From positions 1 through 35,097 of the forward strand of contig JAKLFM010000032.1 in assembly GCA_022711175.1 (NCBI GenBank): a stretch of DNA of 35,097 bases, given 5' to 3'. The translations under genes were made by a program, and so were the position numbers. Shown here one piece after another: positions 10,466 to 18,911 of the stretch (position 1 is its first letter; each line of letters begins with the position of its first letter). The DNA is from Bacteroidota bacterium (GTDB lineage: Bacteria; Bacteroidota; Bacteroidia; Bacteroidales; UBA4417). Under the pieces are notes generated by a model that had not been told where the DNA came from, did no database searches, and worked only from the letters and a program-made list of their open reading frames with translations.

Positions 10466-11605
10466 ATGGAGAATTTTAAAGCTTACAATCCAACCACCCT
10501 TCATTTCGGGAAGGGTGTTATTGATAACCTTGCTGCAACGGTTAAACCGCTTGGCCGAAAAGTTTTGCTTGTGTATGGTAAAGGATCGGTAAAACGGTCG
10601 GGACTGTATGATAAAGTGATGGAGCAGCTTATTAAAGCTGGCGCCGAAGTTTTTGAATTTGGCGGTATAAAGCCAAATCCTACCGTAACCGATGTTGACA
10701 AAGCAGCTGCGCTGGGGCGCGAAAAAGGGGTTGACAGCATTGTTGCTGTTGGCGGTGGCAGTGTGATTGATTCGGCGAAGATCATTTCCATCACCATACC
10801 GGTTGCACATTCAGCCTGGAAGTTCTATGAATACAAAGCCCGGCCTGTAAAAGCCTTGCCGCTGATTGCCGTGCTTACCCTCGCGGCCACCGGTACCGAA
10901 ATGAATCCTTTTGCCGTGCTTCAAAATGAAGAAACCGGCCACAAAGATGGCTATGGCTCCGACCTTTGTTTCCCCAGGCATTCGTTTCTCGATCCCGAAG
11001 TCACCTATACTGTGCCGCGCGATTATACTGCTTATGGCATTGCCGATTTGATCGCACACTGTCTCGAAAATTATTTTGGCGCCGGCGAATGTACCCTCAG
11101 CGACAGGTTCATCAATGCCATCATTGCCGACGCCATGGAGTGGGGACCTAAGCTGATGAATAACCTGAACGGATACGATGAACGGGCTGCCATCATGTAC
11201 GATGCCACCATGGCGCTCAACCTCATGACCGGTTATGGCAAAGCCCGCGGCGACTGGGGAGTACATGCCCTGGGTCATGTTCTTTCGCTGCTCTACGATG
11301 TTCCTCACGGAGCCTCACTCTCCATCATGTTTCCTGCCTGGATGAAACATCACAGCGAAAAAGCTGCCAGCCGCATACTAAAGCTTGGAAAGGACCTTTT
11401 CGGTGTAACGGGCATCGATGAAACCATCAGCCGGTTTGAACAGTTTTTCACCCTTATCGGTTCTCCTGTCCGACTGTCGCAGGTTGGAATTGGAGATGAT
11501 AAATTTGAAGAAATCGTCAGGGCAATGATCCATAGCAAAGCCGAAGGCAACCACTTTAAACTCGGCGAAGAGGATTACCGGGCACTGCTGAGCCTGGCAA
11601 AGTAA
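10466..11605 (+). CDS. Iron-containing alcohol dehydrogenase (YqhD / butanol dehydrogenase type)
   Basis: A 379-residue group III metal-dependent alcohol dehydrogenase, a cytoplasmic enzyme that reduces aldehydes, usually with NADPH. The N-terminal dinucleotide domain has LLVYGKGSVKRSG and the GGGS turn at 96-99. Metal ligands are visible as D194, H198, H267 and H281, which fall at the same residue numbers as in E. coli YqhD as I recall it. TGTEMN in the middle is the usual TGSE-type motif. It is monocistronic and shares a terminator with the convergent EF-G-like gene. Substrate is not readable from sequence; aldehyde detoxification or fermentation are both possible. Confidence 0.92.
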   Translation: MENFKAYNPTTLHFGKGVIDNLAATVKPLGRKVLLVYGKGSVKRSGLYDKVMEQLIKAGAEVFEFGGIKPNPTVTDVDKAAALGREKGVDSIVAVGGGSVIDSAKIISITIPVAHSAWKFYEYKARPVKALPLIAVLTLAATGTEMNPFAVLQNEETGHKDGYGSDLCFPRHSFLDPEVTYTVPRDYTAYGIADLIAHCLENYFGAGECTLSDRFINAIIADAMEWGPKLMNNLNGYDERAAIMYDATMALNLMTGYGKARGDWGVHALGHVLSLLYDVPHGASLSIMFPAWMKHHSEKAASRILKLGKDLFGVTGIDETISRFEQFFTLIGSPVRLSQVGIGDDKFEEIVRAMIHSKAEGNHFKLGEEDYRALLSLAK

Positions 11606-11625
11606 AGATTACTGTCAATGAAATG

Positions 11626-11655
11626 AAAAAGCCCCGGCTTCGACCGGGGCTTTTT
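11626..11655. terminator. Bidirectional intrinsic terminator
   Basis: A perfect 12-bp inverted repeat, AAAAAGCCCCGG and CCGGGGCTTTTT around a 6-nt CTTCGA loop. The A/T ends give a T-run on either strand, so it can stop both the dehydrogenase transcript and the opposing EF-G-like transcript. Confidence 0.9.
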
Positions 11656-11674
11656 GTATGCTGGAAACTGAAGA

Positions 11675-13804
11675 TTAATCTTCGTCCTTTTCCTGTTCTT
11701 CGTAGGCTTTGAGCAGTGCATTCTGAACATCGGGCGGAACCTGGGAATACTCGGCAAATTTGAGCGAGTAAGTACCGCTGCCCGAAGTCATTGAACTGAG
11801 CGCTGTTGAATAGCGGTTCATTTCTGCCAAAGGCACTTTTGCCTTGATCTTCTGGTAGTTGCCTTCGCTGTCCATACCCATGATGATGGCACGGCGTCCT
11901 TGTAAGTCGGTCATGATATCACCCATGCGGTCGGCAGGAACAATCACTTCCACATCATAAATTGGTTCGAGAATCTTGGGACCTGCATTTTTGAATGCTT
12001 CTCTGAAAGCGTTGCGACCGGCGAGTTTGAAAGCCATTTCATTTGAATCAACGGGGTGCATTTTACCGTCGTAAACATTGATGACGATATCGCGGGCGTA
12101 GGAACCGGTAAGCGGGCCTTCTTCCATCTTTTCCATGATCCCTTTAAGGATTGCCGGCATAAAACGAGCATCAATGGCGCCGCCTACGATACAGTTATTG
12201 AAAACGAGCTTTCCGCCCCACGACAAAGACTGTTCGTCGGTGCCACGCACAGGATAAAGCGTCTGGAAGGTCATGCCCTCAGTGTAGGGTTCAATGAGCA
12301 TATGCACTTCACCAAACTGACCTGCGCCACCCGACTGCTTTTTATGGCGGTACATGGCATTGGCCGACTTGGTGATAGTTTCGCGGTACGGGATCTTAGG
12401 GGCAATGAAATCGATGGGAATTTTATCGAGTTGTTCGAGGTGCCATTTGGCAATATTCAGGTGCAGCTCGCCCTGGCCTTTGATGAGGATCTGTTTCAGT
12501 TCCTTGGAATACTCAATTTCAAGAGTCTGGTCAACTTTGTGCATTTCGTTGAGGCGGGCGCCAAGCTTTTCATCGTCGCCCTGGTTTTTGGCCTTAATGG
12601 CGAAGCTGATCTTGGGAGCCGGGAACTCGATAGGCTCAACTACATCGTCCGAATTTTTGGGAGAGTTGAGTGTTTCGTTGGTGCGTGAGTTTTTCAGTTT
12701 GATGGTGGCAGCAATATCGCCGGCAACCACTTTTTCAACCTTTTCGCGTTTCTTACCGGCAATAATGAGCAATTGCGGAATGCGTTCCTTCACCGAGTTA
12801 ACGCCGTTTATCATATCCATGGCTTCGGTCACTTCGCCTGCATATACTTTGAAATAGGCGATTTCACCCAGGTGCTCTTCGATGGAGGTTTTGAAGATGA
12901 AGAGAGAAGTGGGATCGGAGACGCTGCATTTCAGGGCTTTTCCGCCAACGGTTTTCACTGCGGGCATTTCATCGGGCGCCGGCACCGAAGTGTTGATGAA
13001 ATCCATCACGCGTGCAACGCCGCGGTTTTGTTTTGCCGAAAGGCAGAAAACAGGGAAAAATCCGCGTGAAATAAGGCCGGTCTTGATACCTTTTTCAATC
13101 TGGTCTTCGGTAAGCGATCCGTTTTCGAAGAAAGCTTCCATGAGCGATTCGTCGCTTTCGGCGGCCTTTTCAACCAGTGCATTGTGAAGGTCTTCGGCTT
13201 TGGCTTTTTCGCCGGTAGGTATATCAACCACTTCGGTTTTACCGTCGTGGAACTGGTACATTTTCATCTGCAGCAGGTCAACGATGCCGTGGAAAGCGTG
13301 TCCGTCGCCAACGGGATACTGAGCAACGGTAACATGCGTGCCAAACTGTGTTTTAAGCTGACGCAGCGTTTCTTCGAAATTGGCTTTTTCGTGTTCGAGC
13401 TGGTTTACAACAAACAGTACCGGAGTATGATTTTTCACGGTATGGCGCCATGTGATCTCGGTACCTACTTCAACACCGTTCTGGGCGTTAACTACCATGA
13501 GGGCGGTATCGGCAACCTTGAGTGCAGCTACAACTTCACCAACGAAATCATCGAAACCCGGAGTGTCTATAATGTTGATTTTCTTGCCTTTATATTCGGA
13601 ATAGAGAACGGTTGAGGATACAGAGTTCTGCCTTTCAAGTTCAATTTCACGGTAATCGGAAACGGTATTTTTGTCTTCAACACTGCCGCGACGGTTAATT
13701 AACCCGCCTTCGAACAACATGGTTTCGGCCAGCGTGGTCTTTCCCGACTTGGCGCCACCAATCAGGGCAATGTTTCTGATCTCATTTGTCTTGTAAACCT
13801 TCAT
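11675..13804 (-). CDS. EF-G-like translation factor, EF-G2 type with degenerate GTPase motifs
   Basis: A 709-residue paralogue of elongation factor G with the full EF-G domain order: G domain (about 1-270), domain II, and domains III-V (about 390-695). The G domain departs from canonical EF-G. The P-loop is GGAKSGKTT (16-24), intact. Switch I has S61 where the magnesium-binding threonine is expected. The catalytic histidine of DTPGH is F84 (DTPGF). The NKxD guanine-specificity motif is NQLE (134-137). The N-terminus (MKVYKTNEIRNIALIGG) and NQLE resemble, from memory, the Bacteroides EF-G2 subfamily, reported to drive translocation without GTP hydrolysis. The main fusA must lie elsewhere. It ends in an acidic tail (EEQEKDED). 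A consensus promoter sits 52 bp upstream. Confidence 0.9.
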   Translation of the reverse strand: MKVYKTNEIRNIALIGGAKSGKTTLAETMLFEGGLINRRGSVEDKNTVSDYREIELERQNSVSSTVLYSEYKGKKINIIDTPGFDDFVGEVVAALKVADTALMVVNAQNGVEVGTEITWRHTVKNHTPVLFVVNQLEHEKANFEETLRQLKTQFGTHVTVAQYPVGDGHAFHGIVDLLQMKMYQFHDGKTEVVDIPTGEKAKAEDLHNALVEKAAESDESLMEAFFENGSLTEDQIEKGIKTGLISRGFFPVFCLSAKQNRGVARVMDFINTSVPAPDEMPAVKTVGGKALKCSVSDPTSLFIFKTSIEEHLGEIAYFKVYAGEVTEAMDMINGVNSVKERIPQLLIIAGKKREKVEKVVAGDIAATIKLKNSRTNETLNSPKNSDDVVEPIEFPAPKISFAIKAKNQGDDEKLGARLNEMHKVDQTLEIEYSKELKQILIKGQGELHLNIAKWHLEQLDKIPIDFIAPKIPYRETITKSANAMYRHKKQSGGAGQFGEVHMLIEPYTEGMTFQTLYPVRGTDEQSLSWGGKLVFNNCIVGGAIDARFMPAILKGIMEKMEEGPLTGSYARDIVINVYDGKMHPVDSNEMAFKLAGRNAFREAFKNAGPKILEPIYDVEVIVPADRMGDIMTDLQGRRAIIMGMDSEGNYQKIKAKVPLAEMNRYSTALSSMTSGSGTYSLKFAEYSQVPPDVQNALLKAYEEQEKDED

Positions 13805-13855
13805 CTGAAGCTGAATTTATTGTTAATGAATTAGTTATTCCGTTAAAAAGGGGTG

Positions 13856-13886
13856 CAAAGTTATGAAATGGTTTTGTAATTACAAA
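13856..13886 (-). promoter_or_regulatory. Bacteroidota housekeeping promoter for the EF-G2-like gene
   Basis: On the minus strand a TTTG -33 box (13883-13886) is followed by exactly 19 nt and then TAACTTTG (13856-13863), matching the Bacteroidota -7 consensus TAnnTTTG. Expected transcription start is near 13849, leaving a leader of about 45 nt before the start codon at 13804. Confidence 0.75.
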
Positions 13887-14097
13887 TACTCAAATCAAAA
13901 ACAGGCTGAGTACTTCTGACATAATTCCCGGCTAGCCTGCTGACTATAATCCCCTGCTATCACAAAGATCTTCTTTGGACCTGTCCGTCTAATATCAGGC
14001 AATTAAATAAGCTAACAACAATTAAAAATGAATCGAAGTATTTATTATATTCGATTGCTTTTAATATCTGCCACATCTCAAACAAACAACTTGCCCT
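13887..14097. other. AT-rich intergenic region with inverted repeats
   Basis: No gene is seen between the EF-G2 promoter and the next gene. It holds a small hairpin (CAAAGA-TCT-TCTTTG, 13963-13977) and a 7-bp inverted repeat AATCGAA/TTCGATT (14031-14037 and 14050-14056). The right arm overlaps TATATTCG (14046-14053), a one-mismatch -7 box that could serve the gene at 14098. Confidence 0.35.
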
Positions 14098-15369
14098 ATG
14101 AAACATAAAATACTATTACTTCTTTTTGCCGTTTTGTTGGTTACCTTAAATAGTGAGGCGCAGGATTTCTGGGAGGTACTGCCATTTCCTGAAAGTACTG
14201 ATATTTATTGTACTGCCGTGAACAATGAAGGCGATATTTTTGTAGGTGCAGCCAATGACGGAGCACCGGGAGGAGTATATCGCTCGCTTGATAATGGGCA
14301 GACATGGAGCCTTGTTCTGGATTTAGGTGAGTTTAGTGTTATATCGCTTGAAATCAGTAATAATGGTAATATTTATGCAGGTACTAACTGGGTAAATCCT
14401 TTGTATGTTTCATTAAATAATGGCGAAACCTGGGAGGCTTTGCCCTTGCCGTTGAGTCATAATGTTGTATGTATTTTGAGTATTGGGAGTGATACATTGT
14501 TTGTTGGCCAACCTGATGTTCCTGGTGCTGTACTTTCAAGATCAATAGATGGTGGACAAACATGGGAAACGGTTTTTACAACAAATGACCATTCCAGTGA
14601 GTGTATTAATGATATAATTATTACGCCTTCCGGAACAATGTATATTGGCCTTTCCGGGTATTTTCCCGGAATGGGAGGAGTATATCGGGCAGTAGATAAT
14701 GGCAATACCTGGGAGTTTATCGGATTGTTTGACTGCATGATTACGTCACTTGCAACGAATAGTGCAGGGGATTTGTTTGCCAGTTCATGGGGAGGCACAT
14801 CGCTTAATAATGCGGGAGTATATGCGTTACGCAACGGTCAGCAGGATTGGGATACGCTTACTGGCGGACAGATTTCCGATATGGTAATAAACAGCGAAGG
14901 GCATATATACTGCAGCAGTGCGTGGCCCGATGGTGTGATACGATCATTGGATAACGGCGCCTCATTTCAACTGATTGACTCAGGTATCCCTTCTTCGCCA
15001 ATGGGGGATTTGGCTATTGACAACCTTGAATATATTTATGTTACAGCCCATTATGGGTCTAATTTTCTGGCTAAGAGCGTTGGCCCGACCGTTTCGGTTA
15101 CTGAACCTGATAATAAAGCAACTGTTAATTTATTAATTTATCCCGATCCGGCCAGTGATTTTCTAAATATATGTATAGATGCCTGTATGGTGGAACATGT
15201 AATAATGATCTCTGTACACGACATTACTTGCAAAACGGTTTATGTATCCCGGACGCCGTTGGATTCATCAGGATTTCGATTACCGGTTTCTGATTTGCCT
15301 GCTGGTTTATATATTGTTAAGTTAGCTTTTCCCAATCGTATATTGACCTCCAAATTCATCAAACTTTAA
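14098..15369 (+). CDS. T9SS-secreted Asp-box (BNR) beta-propeller protein
   Basis: A 423-residue exported protein. Residues 1-22 form a signal peptide ending EAQ. The body has repeated Asp-box/BNR motifs of the form S-x-D-x-G-x-T-W: SLDNGQTW (63-70), SLNNGETW (105-112), SIDGGQTW (149-156), AVDNGNTW (198-205) and a weaker SLDNGASF (283-290), spaced about 40-85 residues apart, as in sialidase or sortilin-type propellers. These boxes are structural and do not prove enzyme activity; no sialidase arginine triad is evident to me. Residues about 345-423 (LLIYPDPASDFLNI ... SKFIKL) are a type A T9SS sorting domain. It ends 11 bp before the next cargo gene, suggesting co-transcription. Confidence 0.88.
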   Translation: MKHKILLLLFAVLLVTLNSEAQDFWEVLPFPESTDIYCTAVNNEGDIFVGAANDGAPGGVYRSLDNGQTWSLVLDLGEFSVISLEISNNGNIYAGTNWVNPLYVSLNNGETWEALPLPLSHNVVCILSIGSDTLFVGQPDVPGAVLSRSIDGGQTWETVFTTNDHSSECINDIIITPSGTMYIGLSGYFPGMGGVYRAVDNGNTWEFIGLFDCMITSLATNSAGDLFASSWGGTSLNNAGVYALRNGQQDWDTLTGGQISDMVINSEGHIYCSSAWPDGVIRSLDNGASFQLIDSGIPSSPMGDLAIDNLEYIYVTAHYGSNFLAKSVGPTVSVTEPDNKATVNLLIYPDPASDFLNICIDACMVEHVIMISVHDITCKTVYVSRTPLDSSGFRLPVSDLPAGLYIVKLAFPNRILTSKFIKL

Positions 15370-15380
15370 TATACTTAACC

Positions 15381-18300
15381 ATGAAAAAGATTTTTAGAAT
15401 CAGCTTCTTACTACTGACCTCATTATCATTAAACATTGAAGCTCAGATAGTAAATGTAAATCCCAACCCAAACGGAGAACCATGGATTGCAGGCGACGCC
15501 ATTCCTGCATCTCCTGAAAAGGATGCAACAATACCTGTTATGACACTTTCACCTATCTCCCAGCAAACCCCTCTTCCCCCTGCTGTTGACAACTCGGATA
15601 CAATTTGGATGCCTCCAGTATTTAATCAGGGAACTACAGGAGCATGTGTACAGGTAGCTGAAATATGGTACACTTTTGGTTATGAAATAAACCGGCTTCG
15701 AAATGTTCAAGCAGGTGATGGAAACAATATTAAAAGTAATTTGTACCATCCTTTTTATACCTATAACTTTTTAAACGGTGGAAACTATCAATCAACTACA
15801 ATTTATAAAAGTGGATTTGATCTTATAAAGGAAAATGGCTGCCCTTCGTACGAAACTTTTAATGATTGGGCTTTATCGCAGTGGTATACAACCAGTTGCA
15901 TTTATTGGATGCATGGCTATGAAAAGTATTATGCGGGTATGCATAATACAATCAGCGGGTATGAAATTGTTAATTGGGGCAATAGTTATGCTAGTCTTGA
16001 GCCTTTAAAACACTGGATTGCCGACCATAATAACGGGAACCAAACCGGAGGATTGGCAATAATCGCCGTTTTGGCTGATGGATGGAATCCTTATTCAACA
16101 TTTCCATTAGGTTCACCCGAGTATGGAAAACATTATATCTCACAGTGGGGTACATCAGGCGGTCATGCGTTGACAATAGTCGGTTATCACGATGAGGTAC
16201 ACTGTTTTGATTTAGATGGCGATGGTCAATATACGAATGAAGATCGGGATGGTGACGGCATTATTGAATTGACAGAATGTGAGAAGGGCGCTTTCAAGGT
16301 AGTTAATAGCCATAATCCACAGACATTTGGTGATAATGATTATATTTATGTACCATATAAGCTTATGGCTGCCGGATTACAAGTCCCCAACCAGGCATAT
16401 TACTGTTTAGTTAAAGAAGGTGATGAATCAATCATAACAGTAAGAACAAATTTTGAACATCCGGTTCGCAGTAGGATTAGTTTCTCGGTAGGCTATGCAC
16501 AAACTGCAAATGATCCAAATCCATTGGGAGACATTGATGATTACAAGTTTATCTGCTTCGATAGGAAAGGTGGTTCTAATTCGATGCGTGGAGCTTATTC
16601 AGGACCTATTGAGGTTGAAATGAACCATAGTTACTTCCATGAGCCTGATGCCGTTGGGAAAGTATTTTTCAGTGTCGTTGAAAGCGGTGATGCTGGCAAT
16701 ACAAATACCGGTATAATCCATTCTTTTTCACTGGTTGACCATCGCTGGGGCGAAAATTTTGAGTTGCCCTGCACGCAAACCGATGTATATATTGCGAATA
16801 ACGATACAACCACTCTTTCAATTAATTATCATCTTTTGCCTCATGAAGCGCCTATCACTTCTGATTTGAACGTGAACAGTGACCGTGTTTCCAGGTTTAC
16901 AACAACAGTACCGAATGGCAAAACCTTTAGAGTTGCTACTAACACCAATATTGATATGTATAACAGCGAGATACATATTGAAGCAGGAGGAAACCTAACA
17001 TTATTCGGCAACAATACCATAACCGCCAGGCGGGGAACCTGTAAATTAGTGATTGACGGGAGTATCTCGGTTGGCGGTAATGTAAACTTCATTGCCGAAG
17101 AAGGCGCCGAATTACAGATTTTGCTGAATAATAACGACCTGTCAGTAACTTTCCCTTCAACACATTTTACACGCTGCAAGCTCATTAGCAAGGCTCAGGA
17201 TATTACCTTCAATGCGGCATTGTTCGATCATTGCGGGGCTGTAACTGCCTACCGCGGAAATGTGAATGCTGTTAATTCAACCGGATTCGACAATTCGTAC
17301 CTGCGGCTCGAGCATCTGGGCAGTTCCAGTAACCAGTTTATGGCCACTATTGATGGTTGCAGTTTCAATACTGATGAACTCATGCCTGCTATATTTCTGG
17401 TACGTTACGGCAAGTACCTGATACAGAACGATTCAATAAGGGGTTTTTCAAATGGCATCCAGTTGTTTTACTCGGGAGGCGGCCAAAGCGGATACCAGAA
17501 GATAATGAACAACAACATACGCAACAGCACCCTCACCGGCGTAAAAATATATACAAGTACTGGTGTTATGTCGGGTACAAACTACATTCACGGCAACAAT
17601 TTCGGTATTCAGCTTTTCAATACGTGTAATGTATTGCTGGCCGGTAATCCCAATGCAACGGGTACTTCATCAACACAGAAGATTGCCGATAATACGAGTT
17701 ACGAGTTCTATGCTACAAACGGCAGTTTCCCGGCATATTTTAAGTATAACGCCATAATAGATGATAATAACCAGGGAAATCCCACCGACCCGCTCTTGTA
17801 TTACGATAATGCAAATTGCCAGCCCAGCCAGGTATTTAATGTAGCCTACAACTATTGGGGCACGAGTTTTAATGCTGCAAGCGATCTTAAACTCAATTGC
17901 GGAACATTTAACTGGATGCCTGTTTGGTATCCGGGCGGCAATCCGTCAGCATCTGCTGTGGAAGACCTCTATATGGAAGCATCTTCCCAGTTCGAAAACG
18001 GGAACTACAACCAGGCGGTTCTGCTTTTTCAACTTTTGATTGAACAATATCCAACCTCATCCTATGCCCAGGCTGCAATGAAAGAATTGTTACGGCTTGA
18101 ATCATTTGCAGGCAGCGATTACGACAGTCTTAAAGTGTATTATCTCACCGAAAATACCATTATAAACGACTCGACATTAAGTAAATTAGGAGCTTTTTTA
18201 GCCAATAAATGCGATGTTGAATTAGGTAACTGGGAGAATGCAATTGCATGGTATGAAAACCAAATATTAAATCCAACTAGTAGTGCTGACAGCATTTTCG

Positions 18301-18755
18301 CAATCATTGACCTGGGCGACATATACCTGTTAATGCAAAATCAGGGACTGAAATCCTCTTATGTCGGCAAACTCGCTCAATATAAACCTGAAAGCAAAGA
18401 GCAATACGCCGTAAACAGGGATTACCTTCTTTCATTGTTCCCTTTTGAAAAGAATCAAAATAATGCTGATCCAGATATTGCCGGAAACAATCCGGGCTTC
18501 TTAAACCAGAATTCACCAAATCCTTTTTCTGAAAGTACTCAGATCAATTATTCCATTACAAGGGCAGGTAATGTTGATATTTCAGTGCGTAACCTCACCG
18601 GTCAGGAAATTATCTGTTTACCACAGGGAACAAAGGAAACAGGTTCATATTCAGTGGATTTCGTTAATTTGTCTTTGCCTTCCGGTTTTTATTTCTTTTC
18701 CCTTAAACTCGATGGTAATGTAATTGCAACGCGAAAAATGTGCGTGAGCAGTTAA
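15381..18755 (+). CDS. T9SS-secreted papain-like (C1) protease with beta-helix and TPR regions
   Basis: An 1124-residue modular exported protein. Residues 1-22 are the signal peptide. A C1-type cysteine protease domain follows (about 65-345) with Q83 and C89 at papain spacing (NQGTTGACVQ), H262 (GGHALTIVGY) and N309 (KVVNSHN). The usual CGSCW is altered to TGACV, so the conserved disulfide cysteine and tryptophan are missing. Between His and Asn lie two calcium-loop motifs (277-288 and 288-299). About 345-480 is a beta-sandwich-like segment, about 490-850 a parallel beta-helix with repeated N-rich turns, about 860-1020 TPR-like helices, and about 1045-1124 (NSPNPFSESTQINYSI ... CVSS) a T9SS sorting domain. 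Protease activity is plausible, not proven; substrate unknown. Confidence 0.85.
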   Translation: MKKIFRISFLLLTSLSLNIEAQIVNVNPNPNGEPWIAGDAIPASPEKDATIPVMTLSPISQQTPLPPAVDNSDTIWMPPVFNQGTTGACVQVAEIWYTFGYEINRLRNVQAGDGNNIKSNLYHPFYTYNFLNGGNYQSTTIYKSGFDLIKENGCPSYETFNDWALSQWYTTSCIYWMHGYEKYYAGMHNTISGYEIVNWGNSYASLEPLKHWIADHNNGNQTGGLAIIAVLADGWNPYSTFPLGSPEYGKHYISQWGTSGGHALTIVGYHDEVHCFDLDGDGQYTNEDRDGDGIIELTECEKGAFKVVNSHNPQTFGDNDYIYVPYKLMAAGLQVPNQAYYCLVKEGDESIITVRTNFEHPVRSRISFSVGYAQTANDPNPLGDIDDYKFICFDRKGGSNSMRGAYSGPIEVEMNHSYFHEPDAVGKVFFSVVESGDAGNTNTGIIHSFSLVDHRWGENFELPCTQTDVYIANNDTTTLSINYHLLPHEAPITSDLNVNSDRVSRFTTTVPNGKTFRVATNTNIDMYNSEIHIEAGGNLTLFGNNTITARRGTCKLVIDGSISVGGNVNFIAEEGAELQILLNNNDLSVTFPSTHFTRCKLISKAQDITFNAALFDHCGAVTAYRGNVNAVNSTGFDNSYLRLEHLGSSSNQFMATIDGCSFNTDELMPAIFLVRYGKYLIQNDSIRGFSNGIQLFYSGGGQSGYQKIMNNNIRNSTLTGVKIYTSTGVMSGTNYIHGNNFGIQLFNTCNVLLAGNPNATGTSSTQKIADNTSYEFYATNGSFPAYFKYNAIIDDNNQGNPTDPLLYYDNANCQPSQVFNVAYNYWGTSFNAASDLKLNCGTFNWMPVWYPGGNPSASAVEDLYMEASSQFENGNYNQAVLLFQLLIEQYPTSSYAQAAMKELLRLESFAGSDYDSLKVYYLTENTIINDSTLSKLGAFLANKCDVELGNWENAIAWYENQILNPTSSADSIFAIIDLGDIYLLMQNQGLKSSYVGKLAQYKPESKEQYAVNRDYLLSLFPFEKNQNNADPDIAGNNPGFLNQNSPNPFSESTQINYSITRAGNVDISVRNLTGQEIICLPQGTKETGSYSVDFVNLSLPSGFYFFSLKLDGNVIATRKMCVSS

Positions 18756-18800
18756 GTGAATTAAAAAAAGGTTGAATCAAGTAAAATTAAATATTTATCA

Positions 18801-18845
18801 AACAGTCCGGTTAGATCATTGAAGCCTAATCGGACTGTTGTTGTA
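18801..18845. terminator. Likely shared terminator between convergent genes
   Basis: AACAGTCCGGTTAG (18801-18814) pairs with CTAATCGGACTGTT (18826-18839) over 14 bp with one G-T pair and an 11-nt loop. T-rich sequence is modest on the plus side and better on the minus side. It lies between the ends of the protease gene and glnA. Confidence 0.65.
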
Positions 18846-18911
18846 CTTAAAGATTGAGTGTTGGTTACTTGTACTGGCCTAGAGAAGCCTATCAATAGAA
18901 GATTAAAGCCC

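Noticed and set aside
12056..12688. A 210-codon open frame on the plus strand opposite the EF-G2-like gene
   Set aside because: It lies wholly inside a well-supported gene on the other strand, has no recognisable domain, and its composition is what a reverse-frame shadow of a conserved gene gives.
14098..15369. Calling the Asp-box protein a sialidase
   Set aside because: Asp boxes are shared by many propellers; the arginine triad and other catalytic residues of sialidases were not recognised.
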